Positions 1-6,327 of a DNA stretch of 7,809 bases are shown one piece after another. The DNA comes from an uncultured Rhodopirellula sp. (GTDB lineage Bacteria; Planctomycetota; Planctomycetia; Pirellulales; Pirellulaceae). The notes beneath the pieces were generated by a model. That model was not told the DNA's origin. It saw only the letters and a list, made by a program, of their open reading frames with translations, and ran no database searches. Made by a program: the position numbers and the translations under genes. The stretch lies in contig CAJXTM010000140.1 in the NCBI GenBank assembly GCA_913061385.1, positions 1-7,809 on the forward strand, written 5' to 3'. Every line of letters starts with the position of its first letter. Position 1 is the first letter of the stretch.

Positions 1-33
1 TCTCGTGGGCTCGGAGATGTGGATAAGAGACAG
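1..33 (+). other. Residual Nextera (Tn5) library adapter, left end
   Basis: This stretch is the Illumina Nextera read-2-side transposase adapter lacking its first G, with one substitution (G instead of T at position 22). It ends in the Tn5 mosaic end (…AGAGACAG at 26-33). It is library DNA, not genome. The reverse complement of the same adapter lies at the other end of the contig. A GTG at 19 inside the adapter opens a false start that adds residues MDKRQ to the truncated gene that follows. Confidence 0.97.
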
Positions 34-606
34 GAGTGGGAGAAGCATCCCAAGCCCGTGGTGGAAGCTCAGGAGCCCCGTGATGTGCTCGATCCCAAAT
101 ATCTGATCGAAAGATTAGACCTGATGTACGACATGATGCACCTGGCCATTCAGACCGATTCGACTCGCTTCATTACGCTTTCAGATCCGGGCAGGAACCT
201 CGTGCCAGCGATTACCGGCGTCGATACCGATCATCACATGCTATCCCATCACGCTAAGGACCCAGAGAAAATTGCACAGTTGGCAATCGTCGAGATGGCG
301 ATCGTTTCGGCTTTGGGCAGATTCCTCGGGAAGCTTGCGGATTCCAGCGAGGCAGAGCATTCACTGTTGGACCAAACCATGGTTCTGTTCGGATCCAATC
401 TTGGCAACGCCAGCAATCACGACACCCGGAATATGCCAATCCTGTTAGCGGGTGGTGGTTTCCGTCATGGCCAACACTTGGCTTTTGACCAGCAGGATAA
501 CTATCCCCTCACGAATCTATTCGTGTCGATGCTGCAGCAACTTGGTTTGGAAATCGATAGATTTGTCTCGAGTACCGGAACGCTGCGCGGTCTTCAGGCG
601 GCTTGA
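34..606 (+). CDS. DUF1552 family protein, C-terminal fragment (5' end cut by contig edge)
   Basis: This is the last 190 codons of a DUF1552 protein, a family of roughly 450 residues that is abundant in Planctomycetes and is usually exported with an N-terminal Tat-type signal; that part is missing here. Recognisable family blocks are [12 protein letters not shown], the [19 protein letters not shown] segment, [36 protein letters not shown] and the terminal SSTGTLRGL. The GSNLGN…HDTRN…AGGG arrangement resembles that of DUF1501 proteins, which fall in the alkaline phosphatase/sulfatase clan, but no enzymatic activity is established. In planctomycete genomes this family is commonly paired with a large DUF1592/DUF1588-type cytochrome-like gene, which would lie off the left edge. 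The true start is outside the window; the GTG at 19 is adapter. Family assignment is strong; function is unknown. Confidence 0.9.
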   Translation, partial: EWEKHPKPVVEAQEPRDVLDPKYLIERLDLMYDMMHLAIQTDSTRFITLSDPGRNLVPAITGVDTDHHMLSHHAKDPEKIAQLAIVEMAIVSALGRFLGKLADSSEAEHSLLDQTMVLFGSNLGNASNHDTRNMPILLAGGGFRHGQHLAFDQQDNYPLTNLFVSMLQQLGLEIDRFVSSTGTLRGLQAA

Positions 607-725
607 GTGTCCACGTTTTACCCGGAAAATATTGGACCCGAATGAGTGGTATCCGTCAGGTACGTCGTTTCTGCCCAGGAAGCATGGTCGGGCGGATGAG
701 CGTGACAGCGATGGATTCATCCTAA
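607..725. other. Convergent intergenic gap between the DUF1552 and sialidase-like genes
   Basis: These 119 bases separate two genes that converge. I looked for an intrinsic terminator serving either strand and found only short weak inverted repeats (for example around 681-693), none followed by a convincing T-run. Nothing else is supportable. Confidence 0.5.
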
Positions 726-1976
726 TCACTTGGTTGTGATCTTTACGACTATCACTTTATTGTTCTGGCCTTTCCGTTTGCCCAACCTCAATAAGCCTTC
801 GCCGCAGGTGACCCACGATTCGGTCTCGCTGATGCGACAGACGCCAGAATTTCCTAGTGTTGCTCCGTTCTCTTGGATCAGCACTCGTTCCGTATCACGC
901 ATCACCTGTCGTGTTTCCGGATTCACTTGGCCAATGAACAGCGGTGCTCGATGACGCATGATGTGGTCGTTGTCTGCGCCGCGACGAGTGTAGACTAGGA
1001 ACAACGCACCGCCGATGGTCACCCAGTGTTGTTGAGTGTTGTAACTTCCAAGAGGTGTTCCGTCATCAAAATCCCATTCCTTGATGGTGCCAAAATGAAG
1101 CCCATCGTTACTGCTGGTCACGAATGCCGAGTCGTCCGCTCGCAGCGTCAAGTAATACTTGCCCGCGAATTCTGTCAGTGAGGGTTCGTAGAGTCCACGA
1201 CCTGTTGGGATATTGAGTTCACTCCCATGCTGTTGATAGCGAAGCTTCTGCCCATCGAACGAGCATCGTGCAATGGTGCTTGTGTAGTTTCGGACCTTTG
1301 GAGTTCTCTGGTAGCGAATTGGCAGCAGAATGTCGCCATTGGGTAAATCGTATCTTTGCGTGCAGCCAGCGTTGGCAGCGATGATCGGGTTGCCGGCATG
1401 ATCGCGATCTGGGAGCACAAGAAACTGGAGCGGTTCCCAAGATTGCCCTCGTTTCATGACGGCGTAAGAGACTCTTTCACGGAGATATTCCTCTTTTTCG
1501 CCATCACGAAAATTGAACGTTTTCCCCGTCGCCAAGATGGACTCGGTAGCAGCATGCCAGGTCGGCCAGAGATCACCCGCTGCGACCTGATAGCCATTCT
1601 TTTTTTGCTGCCTTTGCAGGGAAGGAATTTGTTTCGCAGCAGACCATGTCTGTCCGTGATCATGGCTGATCGATTGGTAAATATCATGAAAATCATGGCT
1701 CACGCCCTTGCCGGTTTCGGACATGGTGGTGAGCCACATGGGTTTGCGGCCTGGGATATAGGCAGTTCTCGCCTGCCACCAATCCCAGCGATCGCTTCCG
1801 GGCATGGTGCCCAGCGATTCCAGTTGTAGGGCGACGGGAGACGGCTTGGCCTGATCCGCGGCTAAAATTCGGGGACTGAGGATCGCGATTGCGAAAACGA
1901 GAGTCACATGCGGGGCGATCATGTTCCACATCATGAAACTCAAAGAGTGCGTCCGCATGTTCTGTGCCTGCTGCAT
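726..1976 (-). CDS. Secreted sialidase-superfamily (BNR/Asp-box beta-propeller) protein
   Basis: The gene encodes 416 residues predicted to be exported. The N-terminus has a hydrophobic segment (about 20-34) followed by LSPRILAADQ, with likely signal-peptidase cleavage near residue 40. An Asp-box (SHDHGQTW, 104-111) and a degenerate one (TSSNDGLHFG, 287-296) fit the six-bladed sialidase-fold propeller. Between them are family-like blocks: RYDLPNGDILLPIRY (208-222), LYEPSLTEFAGKYYLTLRADD (262-282) and a C-terminal TLGNSGVCRI. Planctomycetes carry many such secreted propellers, often annotated exo-alpha-sialidase, and thought to act on glycans. I cannot show sialidase activity: the arginine triad was not mapped, so 'sialidase-like' is the safe label. 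ATG at 1976 is the longest start; ATGs at 1958 and near 1934 are alternatives, and none has a clear Shine-Dalgarno sequence. The gene appears monocistronic. Confidence 0.8.
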   Translation of the reverse strand: MQQAQNMRTHSLSFMMWNMIAPHVTLVFAIAILSPRILAADQAKPSPVALQLESLGTMPGSDRWDWWQARTAYIPGRKPMWLTTMSETGKGVSHDFHDIYQSISHDHGQTWSAAKQIPSLQRQQKKNGYQVAAGDLWPTWHAATESILATGKTFNFRDGEKEEYLRERVSYAVMKRGQSWEPLQFLVLPDRDHAGNPIIAANAGCTQRYDLPNGDILLPIRYQRTPKVRNYTSTIARCSFDGQKLRYQQHGSELNIPTGRGLYEPSLTEFAGKYYLTLRADDSAFVTSSNDGLHFGTIKEWDFDDGTPLGSYNTQQHWVTIGGALFLVYTRRGADNDHIMRHRAPLFIGQVNPETRQVMRDTERVLIQENGATLGNSGVCRISETESWVTCGEGLLRLGKRKGQNNKVIVVKITTK

Positions 1977-2252
1977 TGGGTGGTGTGTGCTGGGAAGCTA
2001 TCTTTTGATCGTTGTGATCATAGGCGAGAATAGCTCTTCTTCATGGAATCTTAACGGTTGTGGGGTTTGGTTCGGGGCTTTTTGATTGTTTTCCTGCATA
2101 AGAACCGATTTTGAATACGATCTAACAATCATTGGCCGACAACCGCTTGTCGTCATAATTTGATTTTTGTTGACAGCCATCTATCTTTCCAGTGTGAGGA
2201 TGTGCTTCGATGGAGCAACACAGAGATCATTCCACGACGCCTGTTTATCACC
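1977..2252. other. Divergent intergenic region upstream of the propeller gene and the small ORF
   Basis: This region separates the minus-strand propeller gene from the plus-strand small ORF, so promoters for both should lie here. A 5-bp inverted repeat, TGATC-GTTGT-GATCA, occurs near 2006-2020, and a better dyad occurs at 2137-2152 (listed separately). A TTGACA hexamer at 2170-2175 matches a sigma70 -35 box, but the sequence about 17 bp downstream is a poor -10. No convincing gene is seen; a 60-codon minus-strand ORF (1998-2180) lacks any recognisable feature. Confidence 0.4.
2132..2159 (+). promoter_or_regulatory. Candidate promoter with a dyad (possible operator) in its spacer
   Basis: TTGGCC (2132-2137, four of six matches to TTGACA) is followed after 16 bp by CATAAT (2154-2159, five of six matches to TATAAT). 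Within this arrangement is a perfect inverted repeat, CGACAA-CCGC-TTGTCG (2137-2152). A dyad between -35 and -10 is a common operator position. It would drive the small plus-strand ORF at 2253. Planctomycete promoter consensus is poorly defined, so this is a motif match only. Confidence 0.25.
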
Positions 2253-2573
2253 ATGTACAACTTTCTCCATTCAACGCTGCACTGCGGACTCGCCGGTCTA
2301 CGCTTCGCGTTTGTACTGATTGTTGTCGGGCTTCCTGCGATATCACCGCTTATCACTGAAGTGATGGATTCTGTGGTTGAGGTCGAGGCCTGCGAAGATT
2401 GTGAGGCTTGCGTAGCAAACGCTCGCGAGAAACGCAGGCACTCTGAAAGCGACTGGGGGGCAGCCAAGCACTGCATCGATTCGGCTTGTCGGTGTATGGC
2501 TGTGAGGCGACAACATTCTGCAGGAGACGGGCACCGGCTTCACAATGGGATTCTTGCTCCCTTGAGGTGTTAG
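2253..2573 (+). CDS. Small Cys-rich protein with N-terminal hydrophobic segment, hypothetical
   Basis: This 106-residue ORF is not recognised from any named family. It begins MYNFLHSTLHCGLAGLRF, followed by a hydrophobic stretch (about 12-34, FAFVLIVVGLPAISPLI) that could be a membrane anchor or uncleaved signal. An acidic Cys cluster CEDCEAC (47-53) follows, then a basic region and a second cluster CIDSACRC (74-81), and it ends in Cys106. The CxxCxxC and CxxxxCxC spacing suggests metal binding or disulfides if the protein is real. Hydrophobic-then-Cys-rich architecture and ordinary codon use argue for coding. Against it are the lack of a visible Shine-Dalgarno sequence and an opposite-strand ORF over the same bases (2343-2816). 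The frame is open from a TTG at 2160, but that overlaps the candidate promoter, so the ATG at 2253 is preferred. It lies alone between a divergent gene and the transporter. Confidence 0.45.
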   Translation: MYNFLHSTLHCGLAGLRFAFVLIVVGLPAISPLITEVMDSVVEVEACEDCEACVANAREKRRHSESDWGAAKHCIDSACRCMAVRRQHSAGDGHRLHNGILAPLRC

Positions 2574-2630
2574 GAAAGCTGCCACGTGAGAGTTTTCAGA
2601 TCGTTGGAATTCGGCGAAATGCTTCTCAGT

Positions 2631-2659
2631 GGTGTTAGGCAGACAGAGTGTCTGACACC
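2631..2659. repeat. Bulged hairpin, REP-like
   Basis: GGTGT (2631-2635) and CAGAC (2640-2644) pair with GTCTG (2650-2654) and ACACC (2655-2659). This gives a 10-bp stem with a TAGG bulge on the left arm and a 5-nt loop. The GTGTCTGACACC core resembles palindromic units seen in extragenic REP-type repeats linked to IS200-like (RAYT) transposases, but only one copy is present here and no transposase is in the window, so this is tentative. Confidence 0.35.
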
Positions 2660-2671
2660 GCATGAGTGCAA

Positions 2672-2709
2672 AACTGCTTTTTCGATGTGATTGAAAAAAT
2701 GTGGCAGTT
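2672..2709. repeat. Interrupted inverted repeat
   Basis: AACTGC (2672-2677) and TTTTTC (2678-2683) are mirrored by GAAAAA (2693-2698) and GCAGTT (2704-2709). This forms a 12-bp stem broken by a 5-nt bulge (2699-2703) with a 9-nt loop. There is no T-run after it, so a classical terminator is unlikely. Part of the pairing is A/T only. Confidence 0.3.
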
Positions 2710-2712
2710 CGT

Positions 2713-2728
2713 TGGAACACATGTTCCA
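2713..2728. promoter_or_regulatory. Compact 7+7 palindrome, candidate operator
   Basis: TGGAACA-CA-TGTTCCA is a perfect 7-bp dyad with a 2-bp centre, a size and symmetry typical of a dimeric repressor site. Its core GAAC-N4-GTTC matches the core of Gram-positive-type LexA boxes, but the flanks do not match that consensus, and no SOS gene is next to it. It lies about 220 bp upstream of the SulP-CA start. The regulator is unknown. Confidence 0.3.
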
Positions 2729-2822
2729 CCCATCCGTGGCGATCATCGAATCGCATACCTAGAGCGGACTGCCTTTCTGTCGCAGAATTGCCTGCGATTC
2801 CTGACTGCCCTCGCAACTACTC

Positions 2823-2848
2823 CGTCCTGCTGGAAAAACAACAGGACG
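2823..2848 (+). promoter_or_regulatory. Leader hairpin 1 upstream of SulP-CA
   Basis: CGTCCTG (2823-2829) pairs with CAGGACG (2842-2848). Inside is one C/A mismatch, then TG/CA, closing a six-base GAAAAA loop. It ends 19 bases before a second, longer hairpin. Both lie in the expected 5' leader of the transporter gene. Confidence 0.4.
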
Positions 2849-2867
2849 AGTGCTTCGAATCCGCTTC

Positions 2868-2901
2868 GTTTGGTTGAGTCGTTTTTTCGACTCAATCGAA
2901 C
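2868..2901 (+). promoter_or_regulatory. Leader hairpin 2 (14-bp stem, T6 loop) upstream of SulP-CA
   Basis: GTTTGGTTGAGTCG (2868-2881) pairs over its full 14 bp with CGACTCAATCGAAC (2888-2901), including two G-T wobbles, around a TTTTTT loop. The inner eight pairs are perfect. It ends 45 bases before the SulP-CA ATG. The downstream sequence is T-rich but not a continuous T-run. It could be a leader control element, an RNA-stability hairpin, or a weak terminator that limits read-through into the transporter gene. Confidence 0.5.
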
Positions 2902-2946
2902 CGCTTTTGCTCTTGCTTCTTGCCTTTGTAACCGGATGAATGTGCC

Positions 2947-5217
2947 ATGTCTGGGCAACCCAATAATAATGCTGCCGGCTCCGCCTACAACGTGTCGACT
3001 GTTTCTCGCGATTTGGTTGCGGGGGTCGTGGTTTTCCTTGTCGCTCTTCCACTTTGCTTGGGCATTGCCCTCGCTTCTGAGGCGCCTCCGATTTCAGGAC
3101 TAATTGCTGGGATCATCGGGGGCATTCTTGTGGGGGCCCTCAGTGGATCCCACACCAGTGTCAGCGGCCCTGCGGCCGGGCTCGCTGCGATTGTTGTGGC
3201 CCAGTTGAGTGTTCTCGGTTCGTTCGAAGCGTTCTTGCTTGCCGTCTTCATGGCAGGGTTGCTGCAGATTGGGTTAGGGATTGCCCGTGCGGGTTCGCTT
3301 TCTGCATTTTTTCCCACCAGCGTGATCAAGGGATTGCTGTCTGCCATCGGTGTGCTTCTGATTCTAAAGCAACTGCCGCATGTGTTCGGTGATGACAATG
3401 ATCCGGAAGGGGAAATGGCGTTTTTTCAACCAGATGGGGAGAACACGTTTTCGGAATTGTTCACGGCGTTAATTGCGAACTACCACTTGGGAGCTGCACT
3501 GGTTGGTGTTTCGTCAGTCATAATTTTGGTGCTCTGGAACCGCATTCCGTATTTGAAGAGTGTTCCAGCTGCGCTTGTGGTTGTTGCCTTCGGGATCGGC
3601 ATGCAAGTGCTCTTTGAAAATGCAGATGCTTCGTGGAGTATCAAAGGCAAGCATTTGGTGAATATCCCGCCGGCAGACGGGGGTGTCACGAGTTACCTTA
3701 CTTTTCCAGACTTTTCCGCGTGGACTAACCCGGGTGTCTATTTCGCCGCTGTAACAATCGCGATTGTGGCGTCATTAGAAACACTGCTGAATCTAGAGGC
3801 AGTGGATAAACTGGATCCGCAGCAGCGTAATTCGCCATCGAGTCGAGAGTTGGTTGCACAGGGAGTCGGGAATACCTTTGCTGGTTTGTTGGGCGGTTTA
3901 CCTGTCACCAGTGTCATTGTCCGCAGTAGCGTGAACGTGAGTATTGGGGCCAAGAGTAAGGTTTCTGCAATTTTCCATGGTGTCTTGCTAGTGGCGAGTG
4001 TTCTGTTGTTCCCAGCACTGCTCAATAGGATCCCGCTTGCCGCTTTGGCGGCGATTTTGCTGGTAACGGGATTTCGCCTCGCAAGTCCGAAGTTGTTCAA
4101 GCAGATGTGGAGTCAAGGTCGCTACCAATTTGCACCATTCATCATTACTTTGGTGGCGATTGTCATGACAGATCTTTTGATCGGCGTCATCATTGGCCTT
4201 GTTGTTAGCTTGATGTTCATCCTCAATAGCAGTTTGCGCACGCCTGTTCGTCGAGTGGTTGAGACGAAAACGACGGGTGAAGTGTTGCATATTGAACTTG
4301 CTAATCAGGTCAGTTTCCTGAATCGCGCTGCTCTGATGCGAATACTTGATAAGGCCCCAAGTGGAGCAGAGCTTTTGATCGATGCTTCCGAGTCTGACTA
4401 CGTTGATCCTGATATTCTCGGATTGATACGTGAATTCAAAGAGAAAACAGCACCGGCACGTGGTGTTCAAGTGCGTTTGTCAGGCTTCCGGGAAAAGTAC
4501 AATCTGAAAAATGACGGTGACGCACTCGACCAAGCCGAAGCTACGTTGAAAAGCGTTTCTCCCCTTGATGCCTTGTCAATTTTGCAGGAAGGCAATCGTC
4601 GATTTCGGACCGGCCAGTTGTTGAGTCGGAAATTTGATCGTCGGGCTGTTGAACTTGCTCAAGGACGATCGCCTGTTGCCGCTGTGCTGAGTTGCAGCGA
4701 TCTACGTGTTTCACCCGAAGTGCTGTTCGATATGGGGATCGGTGATCTTTTCAGCGTACGCGTTGCCGGCAGTATCATCGGCAATAAGTCACTGGGGAGT
4801 TTGGAGTATGCAATTCGTGTTGATCAACCAAAACTGTTGATTGTTTTAGGGCATTCCCTATGCAACGCGATTGATGCATCGGTTCACGCGCTGGCTGCTG
4901 AGAGTTTGAGCCAGCAAAATGCTAATTCTGCTAATGAGATATCAATTGCCAATGAAGTTCTGGAATGTGCGACCCACGATCAGTGTCGTGAGATTGATTC
5001 ACTTGACGTTCCTGCGAGGCACGAGCGTCTGAATGAACTTGTCAAGAAGAGTGTAGAGAGAACTGTTTTGGCGATCACCGAACGAAGCGAACCCATACGT
5101 CAGGCAGTCGACGCGGGGGAATTGTTGGTTGTCGGGGCGGTTTACGATTTGGAAACCGGTAGTGTCGTATTTCTAGATCAGGGTAAGGGAGAGGACGATG
5201 AGAAGGCTGTTGGCTGA
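2947..5217 (+). CDS. SulP-family anion transporter fused to STAS and beta-carbonic anhydrase (predicted bicarbonate transporter)
   Basis: This intact 756-residue inner-membrane protein has three modules. Residues about 20-428 form the SulP transport domain with many hydrophobic helices; the GSHTSVSGPAAG segment and VIVRSSVNVSIGAKSKVSAI are family hallmarks. A STAS domain follows at about 440-525 (ELLIDASESDYVDPDILGLI from 475). Residues about 540-745 are a beta-carbonic anhydrase. Its zinc and catalytic residues appear intact: Cys583, the Asp585/Arg587 dyad (CSDLR), His636 and Cys639 (GHSLC), plus VRVAGS and GSLEYAI. The enzyme interconverts CO2 and bicarbonate at the cytoplasmic face. Such fusions are known (discussed by Felce and Saier; Rv3273 of Mycobacterium tuberculosis is an example) and were proposed as bicarbonate transporters, related in idea to cyanobacterial BicA. 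Substrate is inferred. ATG at 2947 is the first start after an in-frame TAA at 2929; Shine-Dalgarno is weak. The gene stands alone after a hairpin-rich leader. Confidence 0.95.
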   Translation: MSGQPNNNAAGSAYNVSTVSRDLVAGVVVFLVALPLCLGIALASEAPPISGLIAGIIGGILVGALSGSHTSVSGPAAGLAAIVVAQLSVLGSFEAFLLAVFMAGLLQIGLGIARAGSLSAFFPTSVIKGLLSAIGVLLILKQLPHVFGDDNDPEGEMAFFQPDGENTFSELFTALIANYHLGAALVGVSSVIILVLWNRIPYLKSVPAALVVVAFGIGMQVLFENADASWSIKGKHLVNIPPADGGVTSYLTFPDFSAWTNPGVYFAAVTIAIVASLETLLNLEAVDKLDPQQRNSPSSRELVAQGVGNTFAGLLGGLPVTSVIVRSSVNVSIGAKSKVSAIFHGVLLVASVLLFPALLNRIPLAALAAILLVTGFRLASPKLFKQMWSQGRYQFAPFIITLVAIVMTDLLIGVIIGLVVSLMFILNSSLRTPVRRVVETKTTGEVLHIELANQVSFLNRAALMRILDKAPSGAELLIDASESDYVDPDILGLIREFKEKTAPARGVQVRLSGFREKYNLKNDGDALDQAEATLKSVSPLDALSILQEGNRRFRTGQLLSRKFDRRAVELAQGRSPVAAVLSCSDLRVSPEVLFDMGIGDLFSVRVAGSIIGNKSLGSLEYAIRVDQPKLLIVLGHSLCNAIDASVHALAAESLSQQNANSANEISIANEVLECATHDQCREIDSLDVPARHERLNELVKKSVERTVLAITERSEPIRQAVDAGELLVVGAVYDLETGSVVFLDQGKGEDDEKAVG

Positions 5218-5303
5218 TTCAATGCTCCTTGATTTGGTGCCAACTGTATTTGCAGTAGCATGCCACGTTCGGTAAGTGTGCCAATGAGTGCGTTTCGTTG
5301 CTC
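5218..5303. other. Convergent intergenic gap between SulP-CA and the methyltransferase
   Basis: These 86 bases lie between two convergent stop codons. Only short inverted repeats are visible (for example ACTG-TATTTG-CAGT near 5242-5255), without a T-run. No strong intrinsic terminator is evident for either strand. Confidence 0.5.
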
Positions 5304-6284
5304 TCAGGATGTCTCACCAGAACTTGCGGGCTTGCGACAGATCACTGTTTGCATCGCAAGATTCAGATAGCGTTCAAAGAGCAAGATAGGCGTCATCAGG
5401 ACCTGTCCGGCAAAGTAGGGGTAAATGGATCGGCGAAGGTTAAGTCCCTTGCCCTTGCGGAGGTGGAACGCCAAACCCGCGTAAATGTAGAAGTAGGCTG
5501 GGAATGCGCCGTAAGGAAGGTAGTCGACCAGTTCTAGCCCCGAACGCTGTACGAACCTGAGTAGCATTTCCTTTGTATACATCACTGTGTGTTGTGGGGC
5601 TTGAACGCCGGGCCATCGTTTTCCGTACATGCGGTACGTCAAACAGTCCAGGCGTGGGACTTCAATCACGAGATGGCCGCCCGGTTTTAGAACGCGAAGA
5701 CTTGTTTCCAGAGTGCGGACTGGATCGTAGTCATGTTCCAGAAAGTGCCACATCGTCACGAGGTCATAGAAGTTTTCCGGCAGGGGCTGTTCGTAATAAA
5801 GGCCCTCGTGGAATGTAACCCCTTTGTAAAAAGGCAGGTGCGTCAGGTTCTTGAAGTCGACACCGCTGGCATTGGCTTGGTGTTGTGTTCGTAAGCGTTG
5901 CAGAAAAGAACCCGAGCCACATCCGACATCAAGAACTTCAGTTCCCGTGTTTATGTCCACGTATCGGGAAACCAACTTTTCTTTTTCGCGATCATGCTTG
6001 CCCATCGCATGTTTGTAAAACCAAGTCAGAATACCCCAGTTTGTCTCCTTGCGGTGCGCGATGTACTCTTCATCGTAATAGGCGCTGATGTTCTCAACTG
6101 TGAGCCGCGGTGACTGGTATGCCAAACCACAATGGTTACAGCTGACAAACTGAAAGTCACCAGGTTTTCCCGATAAATCATCTTGCCCAATCAACAACGC
6201 GGTGCTCTCACTTAAACCACAGTTGTAGCAAGCAACCGCTTCGAATTGTTCTGCAGTCGGAGCATCGGTTGTGACAGGATTCAT
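5304..6284 (-). CDS. Class I SAM-dependent methyltransferase with N-terminal zinc ribbon
   Basis: The protein is 326 residues from the ATG at 6284. Four cysteines (Cys19, Cys22, Cys49, Cys52; CYNCG…CNHCG) form a probable zinc ribbon. A Rossmann methyltransferase domain follows: motif I VLDVGCGSGS (117-126), the acidic strand GVDF (141-144), FYDLVTMWHFLEH (172-184) and LKPGGHLVIEVP (199-210). The C-terminal third has conserved-type blocks (WPGVQAPQHTVMYT) and two hydrophobic stretches (about 261-274 and 291-312), suggesting membrane association or a lipophilic substrate. Such zinc-ribbon methyltransferases occur in glycan and natural-product clusters, so the acceptor is unknown. The frame stays open upstream to 6461, but that extension would overlap the UbiA-like gene and has no domain, so the start just before the ribbon is preferred. 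It is the last gene of a minus-strand unit, 43 bp after the UbiA-like gene. Confidence 0.85.
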   Translation of the reverse strand: MNPVTTDAPTAEQFEAVACYNCGLSESTALLIGQDDLSGKPGDFQFVSCNHCGLAYQSPRLTVENISAYYDEEYIAHRKETNWGILTWFYKHAMGKHDREKEKLVSRYVDINTGTEVLDVGCGSGSFLQRLRTQHQANASGVDFKNLTHLPFYKGVTFHEGLYYEQPLPENFYDLVTMWHFLEHDYDPVRTLETSLRVLKPGGHLVIEVPRLDCLTYRMYGKRWPGVQAPQHTVMYTKEMLLRFVQRSGLELVDYLPYGAFPAYFYIYAGLAFHLRKGKGLNLRRSIYPYFAGQVLMTPILLFERYLNLAMQTVICRKPASSGETS

Positions 6285-6327
6285 CGGCACGTCTCGTGTA
6301 AGTAACGTTTGTAAGGTCGCGGGAATT

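Larger units (their letters stand above)
2574..2946. other. Inverted-repeat-rich intergenic leader upstream of the SulP-CA gene
   Basis: No convincing gene lies here. Instead there are five inverted repeats in about 270 bp: a bulged hairpin at 2631-2659, an interrupted hairpin at 2672-2709, a compact 7+7 dyad at 2713-2728, and two hairpins at 2823-2848 and 2868-2901. GGTGTTAGG occurs twice in direct orientation, at 2566-2574 (overlapping the stop codon of the small ORF) and 2631-2639. The region may combine a transcription terminator for the small ORF, operators, and a structured 5' leader for the transporter gene, or it may encode a small RNA. Confidence 0.45.

Noticed and set aside
1356..1829. 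157-codon plus-strand ORF inside the propeller gene
   Set aside because: It is antisense to a recognisable family protein and has no features of its own.
1998..2180. 60-codon minus-strand ORF upstream of the propeller gene
   Set aside because: Low-complexity polar sequence with no recognisable motif, and it overlaps the likely promoter region.
2713..2728. Calling the palindrome a LexA/SOS box
   Set aside because: Only the GAAC-N4-GTTC core fits, the flanks do not, and no SOS gene is adjacent. It is kept only as a generic candidate operator.
2343..2816. 157-codon minus-strand ORF over the small Cys-rich ORF
   Set aside because: No signal peptide, domain or ribosome-binding site is visible, and it runs through several intergenic inverted repeats. 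The plus-strand ORF has more protein-like organisation, though this choice is not certain.
2868..2901. Calling leader hairpin 2 an intrinsic terminator
   Set aside because: The T-run is in the loop, not after the stem, and the downstream sequence is only discontinuously T-rich.
2666..3103. 145-codon plus-strand ORF running into the SulP-CA gene
   Set aside because: It overlaps the well-supported transporter in another frame and crosses three inverted repeats.
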